Notes: generated by a model not told the origin, from the sequence alone. 64,000 nt of DNA from Asterias rubens (GCF_902459465.1 NC_047067.1:19591680-19655679); one strand, 5' to 3'; positions 1-11,799 are shown, counted from the first letter of the stretch. Made by a program: numbers and translations.

Positions 1-1269
1 TCCACAAGCCCAATGTCATAAATACAAACCAAAATAAACAATACTAACCTAAAACAACTTCTATGTCTAATTTATACTCTTATAAGAAAACAATAGAGTT
101 ATCAGTACAGTACAGCCGCTACGAACTTGAACCATTTTGATAAATACACCACCTTGTGATAGTTAATAAGTACAGGTAATACACTTATCATCAATCTTAC
201 ACAATCCACCAAAGCCGCGGCAATTTGCAGTTCCTGATTACACAATTTACCATTTCCTCAATTGTTCAAACTTACACGAGAGCTAATGAGTGTTTATTAC
301 AAATGAGGGAAATTGATCAATGCAGCGCTTTAATGAGCGGAGCTCTCCTATTACCCGTTTGGTATGAGTCACTTACCTCTCTCGCTTAATCCTTCCAAAG
401 TCTTCCCTCAATATTTTGACTTCTCAGCAGGATATCTATCTACGAGGTAAATGCTGTCCCAGGGATGGTTGTTTGTCTTAGATGGTTCATAAAATCCTGT
501 TCGGTGTCCTGGCTTGTGGCAATAATAAACCATGGGATGGATTTGATCCCGAAGTGATGAATGAGAAATTGTGGGATGTTTGATGAGGAGACATCAATCT
601 GGGAGAGGTCCAAGATGAGTCGGGATCGAAGCTCGCGAGGAGTTTCCCAAGAAATCAGTCTGAGCTTTGCACCACCGCGAGCTAGGTGTGTTCGCCGGGC
701 TGGCACACACTTCACACCCGTGTTCAGCATATCGGCTTTAACCCGTAATTCAGAAAAAGCCAAACACACAATCCACTAATCCCTAGTATTGTCATCCTGG
801 CATGATTGACTAATAGTTTTATTCAGTCTGTTAACATCCAGGGAAAATGTGATTGTGTCATCGGCTTTTTAACTTTTGAACCCTTTTGGAGTACCGCGCG
901 CGGCGTGGTGTCGCTGACTTCTACCGAGGACTGTGAGTGTTGTGTCCCGGTAGGATTAAGACTTTTGTACCCATTGAGATTCGTCTGATAGTTGAGGGGC
1001 TTCCGTACACAGCTCCGGGGTAAACAAGGCTGGGGTTCCCTAATAAACGAAACGTTAATTAACATCCGAGGACGATGTAGGGATTCCCACCCCATGCAGG
1101 GCAAGTTGTCAGGATGCTTCATCAAGCGATACTACGGACTGTGCAAGTCTCGCGTGATTTGATGTTTTATAATCGTGAAAACTCACAAGGTTCCCCAAAG
1201 GCTCCTTAAATTTAAATTACCCGCGTGATTTGAGCAGTCTATTTTTTGCCAGTTTACCATCACCCAATT

Positions 1270-1442
1270 ACAAGTATGTAAGCATAAAACTTGCCAAGCA
1301 CAGAAAAATCTTGCCCAGCAGCTGGTAGCCAAAATACATGAAAGTTTACACTGTTACACCTGGTGCCCCACTTATTTCTTGCTAAGCATAGCAATTTGAT
1401 AAGCAGTATATTTTGCTTAGCAGCATTATGAAATTGGGCTCA
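1270..1442. mobile_element. Miniature element, family F
   Basis: It carries the family phrases: TAAGCA runs, CAGCTGGTAGCCAAAATAC, TTGCTTAGCA and a terminal segment resembling TATGAAGTTGGGCCC. Related copies lie at 21936-22060, 25238-25402, 44040-44208 and 59300-59480. No transposase was seen, so it is taken to be non-autonomous. Confidence 0.55.
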
Positions 1443-2940
1443 GGTCTTTCAAGACCATCCGAGAGCTTACGGAGAAAAGAAATGCAGTTCGTGATTGAAA
1501 ATGCATAGTGGGCTTGGCGTAGGGGGTTTCCCGAAGTGACTTAATTAAATTCAGGTCCGTTCTTGTCGTGTTTTTTCACTCCACGATCTACCTAAGAAAC
1601 TAACAACTCAAAAATCCTGTTGATACCGTCATATTGACTTTTTGTTTAAAATAAATGTGTGTGTAAAGACCATGTCCACTCCAAAGCATTTTCTGGCAGG
1701 CAAGACATTACACTAACTTGTAACATGGGGAAACAGAACAACGATATTGACTAAAAGCAGACCTAGATAGTAGTTTAGTGCCGACACTTCGGGGTCTCAG
1801 GTTCAAATCCCGATATTGCCAATGTTTCGCTGTTGACCCCAAAATTTAATTAAAAATATGACCCAGTCAGTTTCCCTTGTGGTTTATTACTTGATATTAT
1901 TCGCGTTTAGTGAAAGTCAATATTAACTGCACCCACACACGGTAAAAGGTAATTGTAACTGACACTAAAAGATGTTGTAAGCAAGAATTTAGTTCAATTA
2001 TTGTGGACAAGCACAGTTAACATCATTACAACAAATACATAATCGATTCATGATTAATATTGTATTAGGTTCTGCTTTGAATGCCTTGTGTTTGGTGCAC
2101 AAACTTTAATACCATTCCTTCCGTGCATTTGACAATTTCTCTGTTACTTGAATGTGTAAAGTAAACCACTGGTTGCTTTGGCAAGTTTGTGTGCAAATAA
2201 GGTACATCTACACATCATTTTGGTTAGTCTTTTGGCGTGTCGTTCTTTTGATATCTCAGAGAAGCGCCCTCTTTTGTTAGCATCTAGAGAGTCTCGAACT
2301 GGATGGACTAGTTTTCTTTTGGTCATGAGGTTGCTGGGCATCATCTTCGGTCCACATACCCAGGGAGCAGCATAATCAAATGTGCAGTCTAGTCTGGCAG
2401 TGTATAGTCTATGGTTGTAATTGTTGTTTTGTTTTTTTGTTTTTTTTATGCCTAAATTGTTTTTTACTTGCGAGTGGCACGCTTACACAAAGAGCGCCCT
2501 CATTAGTTTCTTGACACCATTACCACAAAACTTGTTGCCGAAACCAGACTCATTTTGTTAAACTAAACTCTTAAACTTAACAATTACTTCTACATAATAA
2601 TATCATTTCAGATAAAATAGTATACTTTTACAGTTACACAATATCAAGACAACGTTCACAACATTACGTAATTTTTACGATTAACATATTATCAGAAAAA
2701 ATATAAGCATCTTTTTTTGTCCGTGAATTTACATATTTTTCTTGTAATGCTCTCACCTTTAATATCATAACCGATTAGATTCTTTACATTTTAATGTCGA
2801 TTACAAATTTATTACGTAATAATGTACTTTAATCAAAAATCTAAAACATTAATCAAAATAGATAGGCTATGTAAATTCAAACACTGTTTAGAGTACCACA
2901 ATATTGCACAGTAAAACTTCATTACATTTTAAGTACACAC

Positions 2941-3190
2941 TGAAAACTCCCGGATCAGAATTGACTCTCGGATCAGAATTTACCCGAGTCAGAATTGACC
3001 CAATTCAGAACCGACACGATTCAGAATCGACCCGATTCATATTAGACTCGGATCTGGGTCTTGTGAGGCCTGACCATTTCTGGGTCAGTATTACCCATAA
3101 CTTGTGTCAAAATGTCATAGAAATTGGTCAATCTGACCCAAAATTGGATCAAGCCCCTTAAGACCAGGAATCCATGTCAATTCTGACTGG
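2941..3190. repeat. Dispersed repeat rich in GAATTGACC / GGGTCA motifs
   Basis: It is a run of short degenerate units (TCAGAATTGAC, GGATCAGAATT, GACCCGATTC) followed by a CCTGACC...GGGTCAG segment. Related copies lie at 6970-7180 and 41500-41575, where the phrase GGTCAATT(C/T)TGACC recurs. It looks like a short interspersed or foldback-type family. No coding potential was seen. Confidence 0.6.
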
Positions 3191-3607
3191 GGATTTTTTA
3201 GGGTGTTTTAATAAGCAAAGTTTGTGCCCAGGGTGAGCAACATCAAGTTTGCAATGTCCAAACTAATACACAAGGATGAGGTTGGGACCCGTGAGTTTTT
3301 AGAGTGATAACCCTTCATGAGATGTGGACGGATTTAGCTGCGTGTGGATGAACGTTTCTGAACAAGACACTTTGGAACACTAGGTGGAAGCAGACTTACC
3401 AAGTAAACTTACATCGTTTACATAGTTATGAGAGTGCGCACTGAGAACAAAAGATTTATCTGGTTGTCATGCCACCTAGCTTCCCAAAAGTCCCACATTG
3501 GTGGCTATGGCCAGAGTCCAGTTCGGACACTATCACCCAAAACGTGCACGTTAGAACTCCCGCAGACTCCGTGTCCCGTAAACTGCAATGTACATGCACT
3601 TACTGTC

Positions 3608-3672
3608 GAGTATATTACGTAGAGCAATTACGTACTACGTAGAGCAATTACGTATATTACGTAGAGCAATTG
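3608..3672. repeat. Short tandem repeat (unit about 22 bp)
   Basis: It is nearly three copies of a unit containing ATTACGTAGAGCAATTACGT. It lies just upstream of a CTCF-like motif pair. Confidence 0.75.
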
Positions 3673-3689
3673 ACATGTTCGATATTGAA

Positions 3690-3740
3690 CGCTAGGTGGC
3701 AGCAAACAAACCAGATATGTCTGATAAGTCTGCTGCCACC
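3690..3740. promoter_or_regulatory. Opposed pair of CTCF-like motifs
   Basis: CGCTAGGTGGCAGCA (3690-3704, plus) and TGCTGCCACC (3731-3740, which is GGTGGCAGCA on the minus strand) face each other about 25 bp apart. The first is a good match to the CTCF core in its AGGTGGCAG form. Confidence 0.4.
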
Positions 3741-4108
3741 GTCGGCGAATGTCGCCAATTGAAGATTTGTTGAACACATAACTTTAGAAACAAACTGTTT
3801 TAGACAGTAAGCATTGCGTTTCCAATGGTGATACATGAAGTCAATTAATGAGATTCAAAAAGTTATAATATCAATGTTGGTGATTCTTTTAAAGATCGGC
3901 AGTGGATTTAATTAAGTTGAAACAAAATTGAATTATAAACGAATAAACACAAACAAGTATTATTTATCAGCTGATTCGTTTGAACATTGTTGTTCACTCT
4001 TATCACAACTGGACAAAATTGAACTATCATGACCCCTTTTAGGTTATAATTATAACCACGTTAGAGGGCGCTGTACTTTCATATAAATTCCTCTTGTACT
4101 ATTATTCG

Positions 4109-7100
4109 TCAATGTTGAAGTCCCTTGGCGAGTTTAACTGCAAGGTTGTATAGCGCCGCTAGTGTTGGGTGGTTGTCAGGTTGGGATCCCCCTCGGTGTG
4201 AATTGTACCCAGTAAGGGGCGCCACCGCTCGATAGCTTTCTCTTTCAGTGTCTCGCTTCTCGTCTACAGTGTAGCGGTTGTACAGAAAGTTACGGAATGG
4301 TCTGGTATCGACTCGACCTAAAACACTCCTTGCAGTAGGTTCCTGTGTAAACAAGTACGATTTAGAACACGTGGTAAATACTACGCAAGATGGCGTGTTA
4401 AAATTTGGTTTTGGAAAATGTGTCTTCTGGTGTTCCCATAAGGTGTAAATGGTCGCTGAAGGAAGTTGAGTCAAGGGCTCTACATAGCCATATTTATATG
4501 GGGCGGAATCGTCTGTGCATATAAAACCTTCTGTGATACTTGTAGCTGTGATGTTCTTTGGATGATTCAAGAAGAATCGTATTTCACTCTAAATCAGCTT
4601 TGCCAGCTATATTTATGTTTATTGACTCATGCCGAGAAAAGATATTATCAGGGTCATAACAGTTTGGGAAAAAATATCTTTCAATCAGGCAGGGTTTTTT
4701 TTTCATTTAAACCAACTGACTGTGTTGTGTTGTGTTGTGTTGTGTTGTGTTGTATTGTGTCGAATTAACTGTTTTATATACCGTGTAATGCTTTGTTCAG
4801 AAAACGTTTTTCCAATTTAGGTGAATTACACGACTTTGAATCTTAAACAAACTAGCGAATTTTCTGAATTCAAGACTAATTTGTATAAACTGGCAGTAGT
4901 TATTAAAAAGCAACTATGTACTTTTGTTTACTTCCTTATGATATGGCGAGTATAGGCCGTACGTGTCCGTACGAAATGGACCCTGGACCGCGCCTATTGA
5001 TTCTGCAATATCGGGGGTCAAAATGTACACAAACGATTTGACTCTCAAAATGGCGAAAACGGAAGACGTGGAACGGATCAATAGAAACAAGTCTCTCTTT
5101 TGCTGTTTTTTCAACTAACACATCTTTTCTTCGTCTAATCATTTTGATCAACGACTTACCTTTACTGGGTGCGATGTATCAAGCCCCTCCCATCTCTTGC
5201 TTCTCTCCCGGCCATCCCTCTGCTTCTTCGATCGGGAGCTTTTTCCACGACTCCGACGAGAAGACCGTCCCCCTTCCCTGCTCCCGCTTCTCTTCTTGTT
5301 TTTCCCTTCCGATTTTCCACCTTTGTTCTTGCTCTCTTTCGATCTCCTTCCCTCGACCTTTCTCCTCTTTTTCGTCGGGACTGGAACTGGGAAAGATTCT
5401 TCAACGTCCTCTGGTTCTCGTATATCTGTGTCTTCAGCGTCTTCTTCGGGTAGAGTTTGCATGTTCTGTTCCTCATCTTGTTCGATTTCCTGTTCTTGCG
5501 TCTCGATGTCATCGATAAGATCTTCCTCGCGCTGTATGACCGAGTTGGCTTCTTCCACGTCCACAACATCCGGGTTGTACATGTAGTCCACGTCCGCAGA
5601 TTTATCTTCCCGTACCCTGCCCGGTGCGACGGGAGATAGAGGCGGGTCTCGCGACTCTATCGCCACGGGCCAAGGGTTACAGTAACTCTCCACGATGTCG
5701 AAGCTACATATTCTGTCGCAGCACTCCGTGGCGATTCTACCCGTCCGCCGTCGCTGCCTCGAGCCGATGCGGGAACCAAGGAAGCTCTTAGCCGCTCGTT
5801 CATTCTGGAAAACCTCAACTGAAGAAGACAAAATTCCTTTAAGTTAAAAATGAAATGTTCTGACGGTCAAGGTCGTTGTGGTGTCGTGATATCAAAAGAA
5901 ACCTAATGACTAAGCTTTTGAATTGGTTGTTTGTTTTAGAATGGCTCGGCCAAGTGGTATTACTGCATGCATGCAAGCAATGATAAGATCCAATTTAAAC
6001 CCACACACAGTATTGTTCGCCAAAAAATCAACTAAATCTTGAGACAGCGGTTCCAACTAAAGGGAGGTACAACGCTTACAGTCACTTTCCTGTTTATGGA
6101 TTTGAGCCTTAAATATAGGCAGCATATAAGCCGGCTTGTGGTGCCGATGTCAAAATGGGTCAGTTCCCCCTTCCATTCATTACGACGCCCTCCTTTGTAA
6201 TGATCTTGTACACAAAGTTCATTATGTCCATGTCACTTAAAGGCGGGCACCGTTCCTTATCAGTTATTAACTGGGAACTTGTTCCGGAAGTTTGCAATTG
6301 GGCGTGCGTACGCGAATGGGGCCTCGTTGCTTCAGCCAGGGCGCCACGTTGGGGGCGTTGCAATAACACAAAGCCAGGTGCGCAGATATGATTTTTTTAA
6401 GGAGGTCGTGTCGTGCTTCTCTTGGTTTACCAAACTGTTCACAGCAATGTGACAAGGGGGCCTCACTCGCTGACGACGACAACAACAGCCGGGTTGATTG
6501 GGGGTGCCCTAGTCAGCAGACGTAGCGGCCACTGCCCGCCTGCTCTGATTACATGCTCGTACAATGAAGGCTTGGGGCACTGCGATGCCCGGGACTGCGC
6601 CCCCATGTCTCGCGTTAATGATACGGGGCTTAACTCGCAGATTCAATCTAAGAAATCTGGATATTTATTTCATCACAAAGATGCGCCTTCGTGAGCAGCA
6701 TCATCACACTGCAAAAACCGGGTTGTTTAAACAACAATCACAATGGTATTAATTTAGCAAACAAACATGATTCTCTCTTTCAGTGTAACACCCATGGTGT
6801 CAATTTTAACGCCAGTTTTTGCAAGGTTTTGTAATCGAGATTTATGTTTCAATGGATCTATCGCATTATTAGCACTATAATAGCATTGTATAGACTCAAT
6901 GTTCAGTGATTCTTTAGTAAGGTAAGATCAAAACTAGTCTTTGATTTGAAATCCAAGTTATTAATCATACTTTCCGGGGTCAGCCTGACCCAATAGCTGG
7001 TCAGGGCCCTGTGGACCCGGAATCCAGGTCAATTCTGACCAGTTTGTTAAGTGTCAGCCCAACGTGCATGTTTGAGTGCTGAAAGGTCTTTGCCTTTTTA

Positions 7101-7377
7101 ACCACCTTCCAGGTCAGCCTGACCCACAAATGGGTTAGGCACCTAGGCTCAGAATCTGGGTCAATTTGTCTTTTTCACCACCCACCCCCACCCATAATTA
7201 GCAAAATAATTGATTGGACATACCATCTCGTTTTGAATCTCTATGGCTGTAGAAACCTCGTGTACTGCAAACTAGAGACACTGTCTCCACCAGTTGCTCT
7301 CCGCAGATCTTCGGCCATGCCGTGATTGGTAGAACCAAGGCAACGAAAATGACGTCAAGTAGGAGAAGCGCCCTCAT
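4109..7377 (-). CDS. Insulin/IGF-type growth factor precursor, 3 coding exons (348 aa)
   Basis: The coding exons are 7377-7224, 5818-5160 and 4342-4109. All junctions are GT-AG (donors GTATGT and GTAAGT; acceptors cttcttcag and tttacacag) and keep frame. Residues 1-20 form a signal peptide. The B chain has C25 and C37 in the spacing C-x11-C (CGEQLVETVSLVC) followed by RGFY. The A chain has CC-x3-C-x8-C at C84, C85, C89 and C98, so all six family cysteines are present. The C region is bounded by KR (49-50) and RQRRR (72-76), which suggests furin-type cleavage into two chains, as in insulin. After the A chain comes an unusually long E region: an acidic stretch (about 130-180) and then a Lys/Arg/Ser-rich stretch (about 195-262). 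The last exon adds 77 residues ending in LAKGLQH. By family knowledge it is a secreted ligand of an insulin/IGF receptor tyrosine kinase. The insulin-superfamily call is near certain; the split between IGF and insulin is inference. Confidence 0.93.
4343..5159 (-). other. IGF-like gene intron 2, with TTGTG microsatellite
   Basis: This 817-bp intron lies between the second and third coding exons. It contains a (TTGTG)n pentanucleotide tract at about 4731-4760. Short open frames inside it are not continuous with either exon. Confidence 0.75.
5819..7223 (-). other. IGF-like gene intron 1, with GGTCAG/CTGACC-rich repeat
   Basis: This 1.4-kb intron separates the B-chain exon from the A-chain exon, within the C region; an intron in the C region is a common arrangement in the insulin superfamily. 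At about 6970-7180 it holds a repeat with alternating GGTCAG and CTGACC motifs that also occurs at 2945-3185 and 41500-41575. Confidence 0.7.
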
Positions 7378-7395
7378 TGTCGATGTGTTTCTGAA
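7224..7395 (-). other. IGF-like gene: exon carrying start codon, signal peptide and B chain
   Basis: The exon starts after the acceptor ttttttttgcacag (exon base 7395), contains the ATG at 7377-7375 and ends at 7224 before GTATGT. An acceptor upstream of the ATG means at least one 5' non-coding exon lies further upstream, that is at higher coordinates. The start was chosen because it opens directly into a hydrophobic signal peptide. The open frame extends a little further upstream, but only across the acceptor. Confidence 0.8.
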
Positions 7396-7624
7396 CTGTG
7401 CAAAAAAAAAGATGAAATGGGACGAAACCATTACTAATAATAACAGGTTCTTATAAAGCGCTTTATTACATCCCTAATAGAGGCGTATCAAAGTGCTCAG
7501 TGTTTTGTCCTGCAAGGTATGTGGAGCTACGTTTTGATGTATTCCTGTGGCGCAATATGCTGCCAATCAGACCACCAGGAACCATTAGTTTGTATCTGCC
7601 ATACCATTAGACTGGTACCTGTCT

Positions 7625-7850
7625 TCATTCGATACAACGATTTCATTGGATAAACGTGCAGTGACGTAAGCTTTCTATCTCGGTGTTTTGATTGGTCCGA
7701 GGTGACGTTTGGCAGCTGTACTTGCGGTCCTCTGCATATGAATCTAGGTGAAAGGTGATTATGGACGGGGATTGGACCTATGAGGCCACTTTCTGGCATT
7801 ATTCATGAGCCCAAGAGTGTGACGTCAGATTGTTCAGGCTATTACACTAT
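7625..7850. repeat. Element shared between IGF-like and GPCR upstream regions, copy 1
   Basis: It shares ordered blocks with 44560-44795: TCATTGGATAA, GACGTAAGCTTTC, TTGGCAGCTG, AGGTGAAAGGTGATTATGGA, and GTGACGTCAGAT followed by GTTCAGGCTA. Both copies have the same orientation. It could be an old transposon or a duplicated cis-regulatory block; it includes a CRE-like TGACGTCA. Confidence 0.6.
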
Positions 7851-8248
7851 CTACTTTTACTGGTGTAGGGACATTGGAATAAACTTTCTTGCAGAGTTTG
7901 CACATTTTAAGTAATTACAAATTGATAAAACCTCAATGTGTTTGCGAAAAACACATCGTGTTCTGAAAAAGCGAAACTTTATTGCAGATTTTTCGAGTCA
8001 ATATGCTAGTTTCAAATTTCGAAGATGCAATTATGACCAAGTAATAATAAGTAGTCTGTAATTGTTGCCTTTTCCAACGAACAAAAAACAAGTTTCGTGA
8101 TCTCAATAGTCTCAAGATCTACGGCTTTGGTTAGGCGTTTGTCTAGCAATATCCACTGTTGAAGCCGTAGCCATTAACTAGGTATCGACTTAACATGAAA
8201 ATCGAAGTCATGCCAATTTGTTTGTATTTCGCATGACGAGTCACTTAC

Positions 8249-8650
8249 AGTACGTTTCACCTCCGACGACTGTTTAATGCACCTCATTTCTACCACTGTG
8301 TGAAACCACGCCGATTTTTAATAGCCCTTCCGATTTGTAGGTTTTTGTCGGTATTAATGGGGCTTTCCCACAGTGCCAAAATTTCCCTCCTCCTCCCCCC
8401 TGCCCGGGCACTCGGGCAACAACTTGCCGCAAGAGTCGGCAAGCTTCCTTTGTCACCCCGCCGTCGTCGATTCGTGCCTTAATAGCCCGCGTCGCGCCCA
8501 TGTAATTTTCACCGCGAGAGGCCGGGCGTGTTTACATCATTTCACCGGGGCGGGAAGCACCATTTACTACCGGCTCACGCGCCCCTGTCGTTTGGGCTAA
8601 TTTCTGGACAAATAGACCCACCAGGAGGCCGGGCTTCGACGTCCTCCTTT
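8249..8650 (-). promoter_or_regulatory. GC-rich candidate promoter and non-coding first exon of the IGF-like gene
   Basis: Bases 8380-8640 are clearly richer in G+C and CpG than the surrounding AT-rich DNA. On the minus strand this block is followed by a GTAAGT donor (8243-8248) that could splice to the acceptor at 7396-7398. The position, about 0.9-1.3 kb upstream of the start-codon exon, fits a first exon and promoter. The base before the donor is T, which weakens the site. This is inference from composition and splice motifs only. Confidence 0.35.
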
Positions 8651-8699
8651 GAAGACTGAGTCGGAAGATTTCTTGGGTTGTGCTTTTTGTGGGACTTTC

Positions 8700-11250
8700 T
8701 TCTCTCTTAAGTGAACGGTTCCGCTGATGCTTACGGTTGAGGAATTATCATGGTTAGGAAAAAAATGTAGGTGCGGTTTTGCGGTGTATTGACTTATCGT
8801 GACATTTTGATTATTACAACATCAATTTGTGCAAGGTGTGTACCGATTACATTCACATAAATGACCTTTTGGAAATACTTCCGGTAAAAGTGTTGAAATG
8901 AAAAAGTAATGCAACTCGTGATTTGTGAAAGATATTGCATCATGGATTGTGGTGTCTTGGCCCAAATTCAGAGAGTGGCTCAAACAGGAAATGTCACAAT
9001 TTCTTCTTTAGAAAAGAAATGAACAATATACAGTCACAGATAGAAGTGATAAACAATAAATAGAATTTAAGATTTGATAGGTTCTCTTGGTTGGATACAG
9101 AAAGGACCGTGGAATGTGTTGCTGAAGAAAAAGTTTATGGCCTTTAACTGGTGTTTGGCTGTATTGATTCGATTTTTTCCCCGGCTTATTTCTTACAAAA
9201 AATCACGAATATTCCCCTTAATCCACTCAAACTAAAAAAATGCATTCAATTTCTTTTTCTTGCAAACATGATTTCTCCTCATTCAAATTCGTTTCAGTTA
9301 ATGTATTGTAGGCATTCAAAGCTACACTTGGAATTTCTGCTACCTATTTACAATTGATTTAAACCATTAACCTATTTACTGATGAGTTTGAATGGTTGAC
9401 CAGTTATCGAACGAAATTGGACAAATATTGTACGGCCCAGTAACAATAACATTGAATTGCATAAAAGCTAAACTTGTAAATTGAATTACTCTTTTTAACT
9501 GTTGAATGCTGATTCAAAACTGTTGGTTTTAGATCAAAGAAAAAGACGCAAGCCCACTCAGTATATAAGGCCTTTTGATTTGAAGATAGTTTAATGGTGC
9601 CAAACATCCTACCTGGCTGCCCTGCCCAACTTGTCACATTCCAGTTAAGCGTTAAATGCTTGTGAAAACCTCTAAATGACGCATACGTATGATCCATTTC
9701 CACGTATCACACTCAATCAAATAAGCGATATATTCAAGGGCTGCTATTTTTGTTCACATATTAGAAAACTTATAATGTGGTCCACCATACTCAACAGTGC
9801 AATGTTAGTGTGAAGTTATAGTTGTTGATAGCTTGTTGAGATTTGGGTTAATTTGTGATGTCATGGGAAATCTTAAAGGGGCACATCAGAACACTCTGGG
9901 AGGGCGTGAGCATTTTATGCTCCACCGATTTTCACTAATCGGGAGTTTTTGCCATGCACACAAAAATAAAGCATACATTTTCACGAAATATAATAAAAAG
10001 CATATAGTAGGCGTTGACGTTGTAAAATGGTGTTTCGTAAATGAGACATAACTGTGTATACCAAGTTCGATATTTGGCTGATCCTCCACAAAATGTTCCC
10101 TTTCTTTAAGGGGGCACATTGCATTCGGACTTGGCACTTGGGCTATGAACATTTTAAGTTTTAAAGGATAATTGCTTGTAGATAGGCTTTGTGATATAAC
10201 AAACATTTGTTATATGGAATTAACACGGTTGTAGCGATGTAGAAGTAGAATAAATTGATCCACACAAAATATAAGCCTCGAAATTTTGTTGTCCTTTTAC
10301 TTTGTGAACCAACACAGTCCGCCAACAAAATGTTGATTCCACAAAAATGGCAGACTGCATGTTCCGCAGATTGTATTTCAAAAGGCAAATGTATTGTTAT
10401 TTTAATCATTACTCACTTACTATTACAAATTATATATAGATTGTGCTTTTTGTGCAAGAACAACTCTACAAAAAAAATATGTAAAACAAAAAGAAATTGA
10501 AAAAGGAGAAGGAGCAAATTCCAAAAGGCAATATTTTGAGAGATTTTAAGGCAATGTGTCGCTATGTTCACAAGAAAGCCCCGAATTATCTTTAGAATTC
10601 CCGAGATGCCCAGAACACAAAGAAGACACAACTATGGAAAAGGATACACAATGCCACTAACGATTGCCAAAAAGCAACTGCGAAAAGACACAAATATAAA
10701 TACGGATGGTTTCCATTCCTTATTTGAGATGTAAACTGTTTGCACAACCGTCATGGACCATCAATATATCCAAGCCTTCCAAATGCTAGAATTGTGATGA
10801 TTGTTGTCATTAAAAACTCCATTGATATTCTCTATAAACAAATATGAACAAACATCAGTTGTGACCCAATCTTGGTTGGTGCGGGATGAAAACGAGAGGG
10901 TGGGTGTTTGATGGATTGCTCACTAGCCGTCCGCCCACACGCTCAAGAACAAAAAAACAATATTGCGGAAGTTTTACTTCTTCTTTATTTCTTATTCAGA
11001 TAATCAGACTTTGAAATACTCGAACAAAAGAGTCTTGAAGGCAAGGTGGTGCGGGGGAGTTGCAGTTTTATTGGAGTTGACACGTTGGGTTGATAGAAGG
11101 CTGGACGCGAATACAATAATTGTTATAGATTATAAAGACAAAACATACATTGGTTATTATACGTGTCTGTTTGAACGGCGATTTCTAGTCGTTCTTAATA
11201 GACCATGATAGACATAAGAGTATAATTAAAACTCAGCGGGTAGAGACTTC
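8700..11250. other. Gene-poor AT-rich stretch
   Basis: No coding exon was recognised; all open frames are short and lack domain signatures. A dispersed repeat at about 10240-10370 (CCTCGAAATTTTGTTG, TTTGTGAACCAACA, AACAAAATGTTGATTCCACA) has a diverged relative at about 31800-31945. A possible element with TTAAAGGGGCACAT and TTTAAGGGGGCACAT ends spans about 9874-10122. Confidence 0.5.
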
Positions 11251-11656
11251 TTAAAGGCACTGGGTCGGATTTCACAAAAAGTTAGGACTAGTCTTATCTT
11301 GGGACTAACCATGCAATTTGTATATCTCCTAGGACTAGTCCTTAGTTAGGACTAGTCCTTACTCTTTGTGAAATCGACCCCTGGGCACGTTTGGTAGTAA
11401 CTCAAATCTAGCATTGGTATATGAGTAAGGGAGAGCTGTTGATAAATCACTGTGAGAAACGGCTGCCTCTAAAGTAACATAGTTTTTTAGAAAGAGGTAA
11501 TTTCTCAATAAAATATTTGAATCTTCTGGGGCATCTGAGACCTCACAAATTTGTGCAACAAGGTTGTTTTTTTTTTCATTATTTGTTTGCAACTTCGGTC
11601 ACCAATTGAGCCCAAATGTACACAGATTTCAATTTCAAACGTGTTAGTGCCTTTAA
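11251..11656. mobile_element. TTAA-flanked miniature element (family D) with a nested foldback insertion
   Basis: The outer element is bounded by TTAA at 11251-11254 and 11653-11656, with ends AAAGGCACTGG and AGTGCCTT like the intact copy at 50875-51248. After the first bases of its left end, a foldback element is inserted (about 11263-11383). The insert has arms GTCGGATTTCACAAA and TTTGTGAAATCGACC and internal TTAGGACTAGTCC repeats. The family-D sequence then resumes with GCACGTTTGGTAGTAACTC. Confidence 0.75.
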
Positions 11657-11799
11657 AATTTAAGTCGGCAGAGACTTCCTAAATAGGTTTGGGATTTCTA
11701 ATTGAAAGGCCCTGGACGGGGGAGGACGTACACTCTCAAATATCCTTTAACAGTTTATAGGCTATTACGGTTCAACCACATCCATTCACTAAAATATTA

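Larger units (their letters stand above)
1..4108. other. Left-edge intergenic DNA with repeats
   Basis: No convincing coding exon was found. The stretch holds a moderately GC-rich block at about 640-1010, a minus-strand GTAAGT donor at 371-376, an F-family miniature element (about 1270-1442), a SINE-like B-box segment (about 1780-1890), the GGTCA/TGACC repeat (2941-3190), a short tandem repeat (3608-3670) and CTCF-like motifs near 3376, 3690 and 3731. The 3' UTR of the IGF-like gene runs leftward into it from 4108. Confidence 0.6.

Noticed and set aside
440-769. 109-residue open frame on the minus strand
   Set aside because: There is no recognisable domain, the composition is uneven, and frames are open on both strands. 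It could be part of a non-coding first exon but is not supported as protein.
823-1125. Overlapping open frame of 100 residues on the minus strand
   Set aside because: It opens through GC-richer sequence where stops are rarer. No family resemblance and no splice or start context.
4466-4820. Frames through the TTGTG repeat encoding Val/Leu/Cys runs
   Set aside because: They are products of the pentanucleotide microsatellite inside an intron.
5144-5640. Several plus-strand frames rich in Ser, Phe and Pro
   Set aside because: They are antisense shadows of the charged E region of the IGF-like precursor.
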